A stretch of DNA of 18,806 bases from Perkinsus olseni (taxonomy: Eukaryota; Perkinsozoa; Perkinsida; Perkinsidae). Under the pieces are notes generated by a model that made no database searches, was not told the DNA's origin, and worked only from the letters and a program-made list of their open reading frames with translations. Made by a program: the position numbers and the translations under genes. Positions 1 to 8,343 of the stretch are shown in pieces. Each line of letters starts with the position of its first letter. Within the stretch, counting starts at the first letter, position 1. The stretch is from the NCBI GenBank assembly GCA_013115135.1, contig JABANP010000761.1:1-18806 (forward strand), read 5' to 3'.

Positions 1-115
1 ATGACTAATCCAAGCAACTGGAAAAAATCTATGCAACTTGTGCTAATCTATGCTGGTAACGCAAATCCAAGCAATGCCACGTATTCTATGCCAATCGGCT
101 ATGCCATGCAACCTG
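1..115 (+). repeat. Subterminal motif array, left end of the MULE
   Basis: Degenerate copies of TAATCTATGCAA occur near 5, 27, 43, 63 and 82 (for example TAATCCAAGCAA, AATCTATGCAA, AAATCCAAGCAA), about 16-22 nt apart. They are in the opposite orientation to the array at 3912-4000. This is read as the transposon's left subterminal inverted repeat; the array may begin before the window. Confidence 0.6.
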
Positions 116-487
116 GGCCCTGTGCGCTTACATTTACACACTACTAATTAAGGACAGCGGAATCACACTAGAGCCTTGTGGGTTGGTCTATTAATTATCA
201 ATACCACAAGTAATTTGCAATGAAACAGTTAGTTGAGCAGCCTTTCCCCAGAAATGGTATACGCTTTCGCAGGGAGATCAAGACTCTGCGCAATTCGAGC
301 ACCCACACATCATGAACTCGTACATCATGGGACATGCGAGTCTCGCTCATAGAATCACAAGAGCGGGTGATATTCACTGCTGCTATCGCTGGAGAGTCTC
401 CAGTGGGTTCAGAGCAATCATCAACATGCTCCGACAAGTGAGAACCTGACCATATCAGAAGATCGATTATAACGTAGTAATACTAGG

Positions 488-527
488 TACGAATTTCGTA
501 CTACGAATTTCGTAGATGAATTTCGTA
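488..527. repeat. Composite array, S = TACGAA
   Basis: TACGAA-T-TTCGTA-C-TACGAA (488-507) continues as T-TTCGTA, then a variant GATGAA-T-TTCGTA, giving alternating direct and inverted arms. The base before the first S (G) is the complement of spacer y; x does not match the following base. Probably more than one event. Confidence 0.9.
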
Positions 528-552
528 TCAGATATAAGCGAGCCGATGCCTG

Positions 553-572
553 TCAGGATTCCTGACTCAGGA
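553..572. repeat. 20-nt composite S-x-S'-y-S, S = TCAGGA
   Basis: Exact; x = T, y = C. Flanks G and A are the complements of y and x. Confidence 0.95.
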
Positions 573-890
573 AGGTAGCCAGTGCTGCACTAAAACTTGT
601 GAAAGATTGATGGTCGTACTTGATTCGCCGTCTGAAAGATTTCCTGCGTTATTTACCGAGTTATCGGTCAAGTCTCCATCTGAAAGATTGTCGGTCTTTT
701 GAGCATATGATTCGCGCCATGCATAGGCTTATACTCACCATCCTGTGGAATTGACACAGCAGAGTTGTATCGACCTAAAACCCCACGATTCCGTGCAGTT
801 GCTCGTCCACGCCGCAAGCCAGCCATTCTTCTATTTTCTGGGATGGACCTAAGGGTACTAGTAACAAAGTAGAAAGCCGATGTTCTTCTC

Positions 891-2446
891 TCACGGTGGC
901 CGGCTTTCTAAGTAGGTTTCCACCGCATATCCGTGCCCACAGCATCCCCAGTCACGGTACTCCTTACAAGTACAGCTAGGAGGGATCCTCTGACGGCCGA
1001 ACCCTGTCTGCTGTTGTTGAGGCGAGACTGTGACGAGGTAGTAACAGAAATAGAGGCTCATGACCTCTGCCAAAGTTAAATCATCATCTGAAAAGTAATA
1101 CAAATTCCCGAAGACATGTCATTTAGAGACGTCACGGACCTCCGTCGAGCTCATCCAGCAAAATCCCTCGGAGGAAGACCTGAATAGTCTCTCTCATTTC
1201 GGCATCGGTTTGCTGCCCCGGCGAACGGTTATTCGGGAGCAAGAAATATCGTGTTCCAACGTTGTTCTCCACCATATCAGGTATCATAGCTGTGACCTAT
1301 AGAAATCGCGTCAAGCAGAAGAGCCTCCTGAGAAGACATCAAGCGGGTTAGCACTTACCTCTGCAACGCACCCACGTTGATAGAACTTAGTTCCCCGAAG
1401 CTTCATATCGTTCTTGTATTCCACTGCATTGATAGTTTCTGGCCTCTTCACGTAATGTTGAGGGCTCGATAGTTTGAGTGACGTTACAACCTAGCCGTGA
1501 TCATGTTCCACATTAGCGATACCAGTGTACAAGCAGTCAGAAGACGTACTTTGCGAATTTTTGCCGCGAAAGCAGGCATGTTCAGCCGCTGACTCCCCAT
1601 AATCCTTGTATGCGTTTTGTGAAAGGACTCTACGATGTTTGTCAAGACCTGACACACCTCGGGGATAGACCTACGAATCGTGTGATACGATTCACGGAGA
1701 AACGGCGCTGGCAGACATGTATACAGAATGTGTACTGCAGACAGTACGCCAGATGGGGAGTTACTACCTGATTTCCAACAACACCTTCATTCGTTACGGC
1801 GATATTCGGATAGCCATACTGTTCGGTGTCTAAAGTCCTCCTCAAATATTCTCCACCTCGGGGAGAAACGCCAGTGACGGCGTCGACCATGGTGTCGGAG
1901 ACTAACTCGTTCAGGGCATCGGTAGGAGACGCGTGCAACCAGTACTTATGGCGCTTCAACTAGCGATAAACTGACTCTAAATGCTTCCCAGTATTCTTAA
2001 CGCTTACGATATTGAAGCCCTCACCAAGAGTGCTCTTATTGTCTTTGAGATTTTTGGTTAAGTGGAAGTAGCAACGTGCTGACAGTCGGAAGCTGAATAA
2101 CCCTCAAGTTCGGATTGAGCTTACCATTCCTCACGTTAGGGAGGACCTCGCGACATGCTTTGAGAGCACCTTGATGGGCGTCGTGAACACAGAGGTTCAC
2201 GACACTTTGCAGTGTACTCTCACCCAACGTTAAGGCTTTGACCAACGTGTCTAGGTGTACCAACAGATGATAGTACACGTCATAGCACTCCTCGTTGATG
2301 ATAGCCATGAAGAAAGGGACGAAGGTATGCCTATATTGGCGACGAGAAGCATCGAACCTAACAGTTGAAGCTACAGCGACAGACATCCAGCGAAAGATGC
2401 TACCATATTCTCGAGGATCCGACCCATGCGACTTTCTGGCTCCCAC
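891..2446 (-). pseudogene. MULE transposase remnant with SWIM zinc finger and short introns
   Basis: MULE transposases cut and paste their element; this copy is broken. Reading down the minus strand: a transposase core from 2446 with a VPFFMAI strand, then HDAHQGA (likely the second catalytic aspartate). A 46-nt GT-AG intron at 2079-2124 follows, and splicing it yields the diagnostic CYFHLTKN motif (CxFH). An in-frame TAG lies at 1960-1962. A probable intron at 1671-1767 leads to a TNIVESFHKT stretch, matching the usual TNN-x-x-E-x-(F/W)-H segment. Further introns are likely at 1297-1358 (donor GTAAGT) and 1088-1139. The C-terminal exon carries a SWIM finger (CTC...CCGH) at about 935-974 and stops at 891. 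The first catalytic aspartate region is not recognisable. Expected family length is 600-900 residues; roughly 400 can be traced. A WRKY/FLYWCH-like YYRCT motif at about 3690-3790 may be its displaced N-terminal finger, with low certainty. Confidence 0.8.
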
Positions 2447-2725
2447 GAATTATTTTGTTCTGTGCATCCATGTATAGCGGGAATCCCGAGGGCATGGAGC
2501 GTATGAACCAGAGTAATGAAGCTAGCATACCTGATTTTCACAGTACAGTGCCCCCATCCTTTATCTTATCTTGCTCCGCCGATCATACAGGCGAAGTTGT
2601 CTCCCCAGTACCCACCGTGGAACACGAACTCTCTCGCGGGTATCCCAGAGACGACAGGTCAAGCTCAAACCATCAGAAGAATTGTTACATGGTACTAATC
2701 CTTGGACACCCCAATCCGGAAGAGG

Positions 2726-2745
2726 ATAAGCGGCTTATCATAAGC
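2726..2745. repeat. 20-nt composite, S = ATAAGC
   Basis: Exact; x = G, y = C; flanks G and C obey the complement rule. Inside the MULE. Confidence 0.95.
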
Positions 2746-2887
2746 CACACAGGCATTATAGTTGCGAAATAGCGAAGCGCCAATCCCTCCCGTGATGGCC
2801 AGTAATCTCTCCATTACTACGCCCCCGGGAAGTGGTTCCCTCTTACTACAATCCACTAGAAGTACGGCAATAGCCACAGCAATAACA

Positions 2888-2907
2888 CCATGAATCATGG
2901 TCCATGA
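2888..2907. repeat. 20-nt composite, S = CCATGA
   Basis: Exact; x = A, y = T; flanks A and T obey the rule. Inside the MULE. Confidence 0.95.
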
Positions 2908-3222
2908 TATCCTGAAAGAACCATAAGTGCAGGATGCGTAAGGCGTACGCCGACATCCGTGGCCATACTTGTCAACGTATTCCAGAAGAGCATCTACCAC
3001 TGCATGATCCCCATTTCAGATTCCCAATCATCGCTTGCTGCAGCCGAACTATCCATTGAACATGCGTGGTAGGAGACAAGCGCGCGCCACGGCGATCGAT
3101 TCGGTGGCTGATGTGAGCGCAACTTGTATTCGACTAACTATTACTTGCTAGTTTCTCAACTCGCGTTCCATATAACGGATTGCCTAAGGCATTCGTTTGA
3201 AATTTGTAGACCGTGGTTCTTG

Positions 3223-3242
3223 TCCTGACTCAGGGTCCCTCA
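3223..3242. repeat. Decayed composite, S near TCCTGA
   Basis: TCCTGA-C-TCAGGG-T-CCCTCA: same layout with one mismatch in each outer arm relative to the middle arm; y does not follow the flank rule. Confidence 0.5.
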
Positions 3243-3416
3243 GGTTCGAAGTATCGGTAAGATGTCGTCTTGAAACCGACGCTCACCCCGTGCTGCCAAG
3301 CGAAATAGAGCTTTCATGTAAAGCCAGTTATACTTTCTGGATGCACAACGCAGTTTGCGTGGGAGGCTCCCGCTGGAACACTACTCTCGGAGTACACTCG
3401 TGGCGGCCTCCGCTAG

Positions 3417-3436
3417 CTCCAGTCTGGGGCCCCCAG
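3417..3436. repeat. Decayed composite, S near CCCCAG
   Basis: CTCCAG-T-CTGGGG-C-CCCCAG; one mismatch in the first arm; y follows the flank rule, x does not. Confidence 0.5.
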
Positions 3437-3911
3437 CGGAGCCAACATTATCGACCCGACAAGCGTTTCAATGTCACTTGCAAGGAAGTAAGTTCGATGG
3501 ATGGAATCCAACCCTCCCTCTCAACTTGGGAGTCGGAATCCCGCAGCGGAATCGTTAAAGATAACATGACGTACTCAGCACGTACACCACGTACAAACCT
3601 TGAATTTGTCCACTGAGAATCTCCATCAGACGCTGTTGCTCAGCCACGGTTGTAGAAACCTCAAACTTGAAACTACCAGGATGAAGGAACAACGAGCTTT
3701 GTACAGTACATCGATAGTAAAGCACACATTCACATTTATCAGGACTCCTGATGCATCACCGTATCTGTATATTACACAGTACAACATTCCTGCCACCCTG
3801 GAAAGTGTATGACATTCAAAAGACACAACCCTTTGATTATCTTCTTGCGAGCTCGCTTCGCTCGCTCGCCTAATCTAGGCATTAGATGCGTGGCTTAAGC
3901 GACGCAGTTTA

Positions 3912-4009
3912 TTGCATAGATCAGCAAGTATTGCTTAGATTTCAGGGGTTGGCTTGGATTTGTATGATTTGCATAGATTAGATAAGCTTGCATAGATTAG
4001 ACCAATTTT
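3912..4009 (-). repeat. Subterminal motif array, right end of the MULE
   Basis: On the plus strand the reverse complement motif (TTGCATAGATTA and variants) occurs near 3912, 3931, 3951, 3969 and 3989, a period of 18-20 nt, about two helical turns. It mirrors the array at 1-115. The two cleanest copies are nearest the outer end. Confidence 0.65.
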
Positions 4010-4043
4010 GCATTTCATTGTTGTACACGGAGTCGTGCAACAA

Positions 4044-4063
4044 GATGGTCACCATCTGATGGT
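4044..4063. repeat. 20-nt composite, S = GATGGT, with empty site in repeat copy 2
   Basis: Exact; x = C, y = T; flanks A and G obey the rule. The homologous site at 16015-16020 has a single GATGGT, a 14-bp difference. Confidence 0.97.
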
Positions 4064-4101
4064 GTTGATCCCGATGTGGGGCTGAACCGGAACTAGCTTA
4101 G

Positions 4102-4121
4102 TGATGGTCCATCACTGATGG
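4102..4121. repeat. 20-nt composite, S = TGATGG (shared with 16064-16083)
   Basis: Exact; x = T, y = C; flanks G and A obey the rule. Present in both copies of the short repeat, so it is older than their separation. Confidence 0.95.
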
Positions 4122-4479
4122 ATCGCGAGTCTTCTGGAGGTATGGACGGAGTCACATACCGTCGGTGAAGCCGGCCGTGTGGGGACATAATGTCCCGGAC
4201 ATTCGACACAATGGTGCAGCATTGGGACACCAGCTGCACAGCTAGCGCTAGGATCAGACTCTGATTCTGCCTTCGGCTACTCGAGTTGAGTTGACTCATT
4301 CATATTCGGGAGGAAGACGGCTGCGTCCCTGCGGAGACGCGTAGGTCGCGCCGCCAGGTCTCTCTTTCGTTTTAAGCCACCCTCCCTGAACCCTGCAAAA
4401 CCGAGAGTGTGGGTGGGCACGGGGTCGTCACCAGGGTCGTTGGTCCACGGAAAGAAAGTCCGACTTCATTTCCCGAATT

Positions 4480-4540
4480 GAAATAAATAGGAAAAAAGGA
4501 AAAATATGGGAAATAAAGGAAAAAAATAGGAAATTTATTC
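4480..4540. other. A-rich tract
   Basis: The plus strand is almost pure purine with repeated GGAAAAAA-type units. It may be a decayed 3' tail of a retroelement or part of the 3' flank of the minus-strand gene to its right; nothing more can be said. Confidence 0.4.
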
Positions 4541-4549
4541 TCAAGTCGC

Positions 4550-4735
4550 GCCAGCGGACCGAAGGTCCGCCACGCAACTCTCGTGTATAACCCTGCCGGC
4601 AAGTTCGGCAATTCCGCCAGATGACTGATCATCTCTGATTCTGGTTGCTGTGATTGATTCACGGTAACTCAGTGACTGCGCTCTTTTTTTTGAAATTCTT
4701 GCAGTCTTGCTCTTCTTGACTTTCCCCTGCAGCAT
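4550..4735 (-). CDS. Short basic coding fragment, possible last exon of the gene at 4759-5259
   Basis: The frame begins MLQGKVKKSKTARISKKR, a strongly basic, nuclear-localisation-like run, and continues with a regular amino-acid mix (...GGIAELAGRVIHESC...) to a TGA near 4541. A 3' splice site (CTGCAG) sits just before the GKVKKSK segment, so it could be the terminal exon of the gene immediately upstream on the same strand. The hairpin GCGGACC-GAA-GGTCCGC lies within it. No known domain recognised. Confidence 0.35.
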
Positions 4736-4758
4736 GACCGCAACCGCGTGCTGAAGCT

Positions 4759-5259
4759 TTAGACTCTCCAGTGGAGAGAGGCTCCGACAGACAGCGGCCC
4801 ACTGTTGGATGAGGGCCTGATAAGCAGATCGCCCTCACTACTATCGGCTGAAAGGCTCGCCGACGACTCGTCGGCGACCAGGATCGAATCTATGTCACTC
4901 GCAAGTGTGTGCAAATATCTTATCATTCGGGCGATATCGACCTTAAACTCACGAGACTCGTAATACGAGCTTCTATTTATCCGCGACCGACTATTGTCCG
5001 TTGGACTCCCAACAAAGATGAGACAGCTTGAGCTGCCCGACTCAACCAGTCAGGTTAGAAGCGTGTGACAGAACTCCTCCCGCTTAGCCGTGAGTTCCGA
5101 CCCGTAGTACGATCGTCGATCGACCGCATTACATGCAACTTGCAAGATAATCGTCAGCTTATAGGTCCCAGGTTCAATTCGTAGCGCATCATTTCTCTGC
5201 ATTGTCAGTCAAGTCAGCTCCATGGCCACAGGCACGATGTTCTTGATAGATTCGGACAT
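4759..5259 (-). CDS. Unknown intron-containing gene
   Basis: A single minus-strand frame stays open from 5259 to a TAA at 4759-4761 except for two TGA codons, both in a context of TGA followed by CTG. Each TGA lies just upstream of a good branch-point and acceptor (CTGAC...ATGCAG; CTAAC...GGGCAG), so they are best explained as intronic. The model has exons 5236-5259, 5111-5196 and 4759-5032, with introns 5197-5235 (weak donor GTGCCT) and 5033-5110 (donor GTACTA). Phases agree, giving about 127 residues. The protein starts MSESIKNI, has a hydrophobic KLTIILQVACNA strand, and ends in a serine-rich acidic segment (ILVADESSASLSADSSEGD). No family recognised. Alternatives are TGA readthrough or a decaying gene. 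Two decayed composite elements (4861-4880, 4950-4969) lie inside the last exon. Confidence 0.45.
4861..4880. repeat. Composite with one mismatch, S = CGACGA
   Basis: CGACGA-C-TCGTCG-G-CGACCA; both spacers follow the flank rule. Lies in the last exon of the gene at 4759-5259. Confidence 0.75.
4950..4969. repeat. Composite with one mismatch, S = TACGAG
   Basis: CACGAG-A-CTCGTA-A-TACGAG; y follows the flank rule, x does not. Confidence 0.6.
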
Positions 5260-5310
5260 CTTTTCGGTCACTAGCATGCACTGACGAGTAGCAGATAAAG
5301 AGTCATTGAA

Positions 5311-5403
5311 AAAGTCGAAAAAACAGTTTTTTTCCACTTTTTTAAATTTTTTTCCTCGACTTCTCTTCCATTGGAATTTTTCCTAATTTCCTTCGGAAGG
5401 AAA
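5311..5403. other. T-rich tract with imperfect inverted repeat
   Basis: AGTCGAAAAAA on the left and TTTTTTCCTCGACT on the right form an imperfect inverted repeat around oligo-T runs, followed by a 7-bp hairpin TTTCCTT-CGG-AAGGAAA at 5387-5403. It lies upstream of the minus-strand gene at 4759-5259 and could belong to its promoter; that is inference only. Confidence 0.35.
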
Positions 5404-5791
5404 CAAATATTTATTGCGAAACCAACGACCCTGCTCGTCACCATCCAAAGAATGGGGCGGGCTGGACGTGTCTAGCACCGTTACCAGGGCAAGGTGCTTG
5501 GTCGAATACTCGGCTTTCATGGGCCTGCAAGTCCGTGATCGCCGGGGTTTCGGCGGTTCCGAGAGCTCTCTCACGGAACTGCGCTTGCCTCAGATTCCGG
5601 CGCTCGCACGCCCCACTCCCCCTCCCCACACTCAGAGGTTTCACTGATGCGGAGTTTGAACCTCCGAGTTTCACACAAGCGTTGCATCGCAGGAGACTCC
5701 AGCCAAGAGTTGGCTCAACGAGTTAGGCTACTATCCCGAGTCCGAGGCATTTCTCATAGGAGTGTCTTGAACACAAGGAAAATCACCTTAG

Positions 5792-5810
5792 AGATTCCGA
5801 GTCGGAATCT
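5792..5810. repeat. Perfect palindrome, 9-bp arms, 1-nt centre (also 16257-16275)
   Basis: AGATTCCGA and TCGGAATCT flank one G in both long-repeat copies, so it predates the duplication. Confidence 0.8.
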
Positions 5811-6369
5811 GCAATCTGGGGAATCTGAGTCGTTACGGGGGTCCTGCTCCTGGCGATGCTCGCTACGTTATCTACGACGAGCCTTTCGCGTAGGAGCATC
5901 GTTTCCAGCTACTGGAGCGCCAGCATGGTCATGGTCATCGTCGGGAGTGGCGCGTAACCCTCAGAATCTGAAGCTCAGTTGTACTGTAAATTTACACCTT
6001 TACTTTCAAAATATTCAGCAAAGATCGAAGATTCTTGATTGAAACTGAATTCCTCGCAACAATCGCCGGCGTCTTATACCTGACATACCTTCCAAAGTCT
6101 CCCAATGGAAGACAGAACACAGTGTGTCACCCTCTTTTTGCCACACTGTGGCCCACAGTCGTGATATAACCATCATATTATGGCCGTGTACTGTATGATA
6201 TTACCGTGAGACGTTATATCACAACGCTTCCGATTCTTTGAAGAATCGAAGGCGATTTTCCGGATTATCGCTCGCATGATGTGAGTCACATCTACATCTG
6301 TCTCAAATACTTCATGCTGACATGCTCAAGCTTAGCAGCCGAGCGCCTCAGCTCGAGCCAATGATTGTT

Positions 6370-7859
6370 CTATTTCAGCTTCCATTCTCTCGCTATATCA
6401 AGAGCTTTGGAAAGCTTATGAGGTGACACCCAAGATGCTCCGAACGTCGTCAAAGTCTTGTCCTTATTCTTGAACTTAGTGAGTTCCCCTGCTGTAGCTG
6501 CGGCCACTTCATCCCTCACAAAATCAATGCTTTCTCGTTTGAGGGGAATACTGAGAGAAAGCCATTTTCCCAAGCTGCGTGGCTGCCAGAGACACTCTGT
6601 TACTTGCTTACTTCATCTGCTCGTTCGACTCAAATTCAATCGAGCCAATAACAGCACAAGCTGATCTATAGTTCCAATAGGCTGAGCCTGTGACGTATCC
6701 TGGTATCTGAGTGACGCAAGAGGGTTGCAATGATGATACTAAATTAGTATTACTAATATCGTCGTACTACTATCGATCATTCTGCAATGACATTATCATC
6801 ATCACAACCGAGCCCACGTGCGCGAAACTAGTCCTTACACCTTTCAGATAGGTCCAAATTTGCCAGGGATGAATTTCTTCCTCATCATATACCATTGCTT
6901 CCTCGAACTCCCTCCGTACAATCCAGGCTATGACTAGCGGAGCGAAGGTCTCAGGATGGTCGCACATGAGCTTGTTCATGACTTTGATGTCAGGTATCTC
7001 TGTTAATGTTATTCCTGTTGTTTCCAGCTCCTTGAGAACCATCTTTCCCCATTGGATTATGGCCTCTTCACACGACTCGCCACCGCCGATCCTATTCAGT
7101 ACTCCCGCTATCGGGAGGCTTCCAGGACTGGGGAACCACTGGAGATGGACCCTTTTGCTTTGCTCTTCCACCAACACCCATTCATCATCTTCGAGTTCAA
7201 ACGCGTTGGCGGCATCGTCTTGCTCATGGCTGCTCTCATTGCCCTTCAATCTATCGCAGTGAAACACTCATCTCCAAGGAGTAGCTCGATGAAGACCTAC
7301 ATGGTTTCTCCAAGAGTAGCATAGTCGATGACATACTTGCCCTTTTTCTTGTCAAATCTGCCAGCGACCGAAGCTTGCCACTACACGAAGCACTGTAGGA
7401 GTTCAAATTTTTATCTCGACCGCTTCCTTAAAGGAAGTTCCTTTCCCTCACCGGCTCTATAATACTCTCCAGTTTGCTTGTGCGGAATCCTTTGAAGTCG
7501 CTGGTCTCGAGGACGCAGTCCGAATGACTTCTAATGTGGCGTTCATCGCCTGTCACAATAACGACGAGTCCAAACAATATATGGCTATCTGCGCCAAGCC
7601 AGGTACGACATATCGACAGGGTTTGCCAGGCAGACGACCGGGTCGTCACGACCATCAGCTCTGACTGTGCGTGCTACACCACCCACCAGTGCGTCTAGCC
7701 CTCGGTCTCGCGGCACGATGGTGAACGGCCTGTTGAATGAGTGAGGCATTTATTCGTGCGAAACTTGTGACTTCTCACCTTGAACAACCTCCCCTCGATT
7801 TGAGCGGCCGAGAAGAGGACGATTGCGACTTCGAAACAGGGCATTCCCTTCATCTCAAC
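6370..7859 (-). CDS. Family X gene, copy A: multi-exon protein of unknown function
   Basis: Seven exons can be joined on the minus strand with every phase agreeing: 7779-7859, 7687-7729, 7452-7588, 7301-7380, 6839-7250, 6612-6706, 6370-6574 (stop). Introns are 49, 98, 71, 50, 132 and 37 nt, all GT-AG (donors GTGAGA, GTGGGT, GTGAGG, GTAGGT, GTAAGG, GTAAGC). They give about 350 residues plus an unresolved N-terminus: an upstream basic, serine-rich frame at 7862-8068 begins with GTG here but ATG in copy B, and its joining exon was not resolved. The protein has an acidic stretch (FELEDDEWVLVEE), a HPETFAP segment, and a conserved C-terminus (IPLKRESIDFVRDEVAAAT ... KLSKALDIAREW). No domain recognised. 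Coding differences from copy B in the 412-nt exon are few (about four conservative replacements, two silent). The three composite elements inside the gene fall in introns. Confidence 0.7.
6737..6756. repeat. 20-nt composite, S = TACTAA (shared with 17341-17360)
   Basis: Exact; x = A, y = T; flanks A and T obey the rule. Inside the 132-nt intron of family X copy A. Confidence 0.95.
7424..7443. repeat. 20-nt composite, S = TTCCTT (decayed partner at 18028-18047)
   Basis: Exact; x = A, y = G; flanks C and T obey the rule. Inside the 71-nt intron of copy A. The partner in copy B has one substitution in each outer arm. Confidence 0.95.
7634..7653. repeat. 20-nt composite, S = ACGACC, with empty site in copy B
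   Basis: Exact; x = G, y = C. Copy B has a single ACGACC at 18238-18243 followed by C, which matches the complement of x, while copy A itself now has A there. Net difference 14 bp, inside an intron. Confidence 0.97.
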
Positions 7860-8097
7860 CTGAAATCATCACTACTATTTTGGCTCATAGGCTCTCGCTT
7901 CTTCGAAGAGGGACCGTAGGCGGACTGTTTCGCAGCAGAATGTGATTCTCGTGCACTGGAAATAGGTGAAGATTTTGTGCGGCGCGATTTGCGCGGAGTG
8001 GTAGAAACAGTATCTTTCCCCAATAGCCCCGCTTTATGAGAATCATGATGCTCGAGCTGGTCCTGCACTTCGTCACTCCGTGAGTGCCAAACCGTAT

Positions 8098-8120
8098 AGT
8101 GGTCACTTCAAGTGACCACT
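8098..8120. repeat. 23-bp perfect palindrome with 1-nt centre, copy A
   Basis: AGTGGTCACTT and its reverse complement flank a single C. Pairing extends outward through GTAT-type bases with wobble pairs. It is identical in copy B (18746-18768), so it predates the duplication. It sits between the 5' end of the minus-strand family X gene and the plus-strand frame at 8118, a position where a shared operator or promoter site is possible. Confidence 0.75.
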
Positions 8121-8270
8121 GTATGGGTTGGCAGTGTCGGCATTGAAACTATACGACTGGAATCTGATTGAGTTGAAAGTGAGCGGAAGACCCTTGTACA
8201 AATGTGTGCTCTATGAGTTGCCGCTGCACAATGTGATCCCCACCCTCGCCCCTCGACAATAGCCTGTTCT
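8118..8270 (+). CDS. Short open frame beside the divergent end of the long repeat
   Basis: A frame without an in-frame ATG reads LYGLAVSALKLYDWNLIELKVSGRPLYKC... and stops near 8270. The same frame is open in copy B up to the window end (LYGLAVSASQLYD). It begins just after the 23-bp palindrome at 8098-8120 and points away from family X copy A, so it may be an exon of a head-to-head neighbour. No family recognised. Confidence 0.3.
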
Positions 8271-8304
8271 CAGCAGGACTATACGCCGGGCGTGTTACTC
8301 CTGG

Positions 8305-8324
8305 TTATGCGGCATAACTTATGC
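8305..8324. repeat. 20-nt composite, S = TTATGC
   Basis: Exact; x = G, y = C; flanks G and C obey the rule. Upstream of paralogue 3. Confidence 0.95.
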
Positions 8325-8343
8325 CTGCCAGGCAGGCGCTGCG
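8324..8343. repeat. Decayed composite, S near CCTGCC, overlapping the previous one by 1 nt
   Basis: CCTGCC-A-GGCAGG-C-GCTGCG; first two arms perfect, third with two changes; both spacers follow the flank rule. Confidence 0.6.

Larger units (their letters stand above)
122..890. other. Non-coding stretch with composite elements and a short degenerate repeat
   Basis: No convincing gene. It contains an array of the TACGAA composite element (488-527), an exact composite element at 553-572, and a loosely repeated TGAAAGATT segment at about 600, 632 and 680, which looks like an old tandem duplication of 40-50 nt. Confidence 0.5.
2447..3911. other. Interior of the MULE without a recognisable gene
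   Basis: Only short overlapping open frames are present on both strands. The minus strand around 3690-3790 reads ...CVLYYRCT..., resembling the WRKY/FLYWCH-type zinc fingers that precede some MULE transposases, but it is frame-broken. Two exact 20-nt composite elements (2726-2745, 2888-2907) and two decayed ones (3223-3242, 3417-3436) lie here. A 7-bp hairpin (CTCCGCT/AGCGGAG) encloses the 3417 element. Confidence 0.4.
1..4009. mobile_element. Mutator-like (MULE) DNA transposon, decayed, left end possibly outside the window
   Basis: Two arrays of the same degenerate motif (consensus near TAATCTATGCAA) face each other at about 1-115 and 3912-4000, and a MULE transposase remnant lies between them on the minus strand. 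The motifs recur at about 20-nt spacing at both ends, as subterminal transposase-binding repeats often do in DNA transposons. The right boundary is placed at about 4009 because sequence from 4010 onward (starting ATTTCATTG, a 9-mer, the usual MULE target-duplication length) is shared with 15983 onward, where the sequence before it is unrelated. The matching left target duplication would lie at or before base 1 and cannot be checked. The open frame at 2695-3000 in its interior has no recognisable domain and holds two 20-nt composite elements, so it is not called as a gene. Confidence 0.65.
4010..4136 (+). repeat. Short dispersed repeat, copy 1 (partner 15983-16098)
   Basis: From ATTTCATTG through the segment ending GATCGCGAG this matches 15983-16098 closely. 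The main difference is a 14-bp composite insertion present here (4044-4063) and absent from the partner. Both copies carry the TGATGG composite element. The repeat's role is unknown; it abuts the MULE here and the start of long repeat B at the partner site. Confidence 0.8.
5645..8158 (+). repeat. Long direct repeat, copy A (partner 16110-18806)
   Basis: Aligns end to end with 16110-18806, same orientation, about 10.5 kb apart, at a few percent divergence. It contains a complete family X gene on the minus strand. Indels relative to copy B include a 14-bp composite insertion in an intron here (7634-7653), lack of the one at 16624-16643, and lack of about 115 bp present in B (16744-16860). Whether this is a segmental duplication or two insertions of a larger mobile unit cannot be decided, because copy B is cut by the window end. 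Confidence 0.92.

Noticed and set aside
5645..5745. A tRNA-like segment on the minus strand (A-box-like TAGCCTAACTCG and a good T-arm CGGAG-GTTCAAA-CTCCG), present in both long-repeat copies
   Set aside because: No acceptor stem can be formed and the anticodon arm is only 4 bp, so it is at best a degenerate tRNA or a SINE-type promoter; too weak to call.
5647..6042. 131-codon plus-strand open frame conserved in both long-repeat copies
   Set aside because: Its conservation is explained by recent duplication; it is rich in Arg/Ser and contains a palindrome, with no domain.
6930..7262. 110-codon plus-strand frame, also in copy B
   Set aside because: Antisense shadow of the large family X exon, whose splice phases and protein composition are far more convincing.
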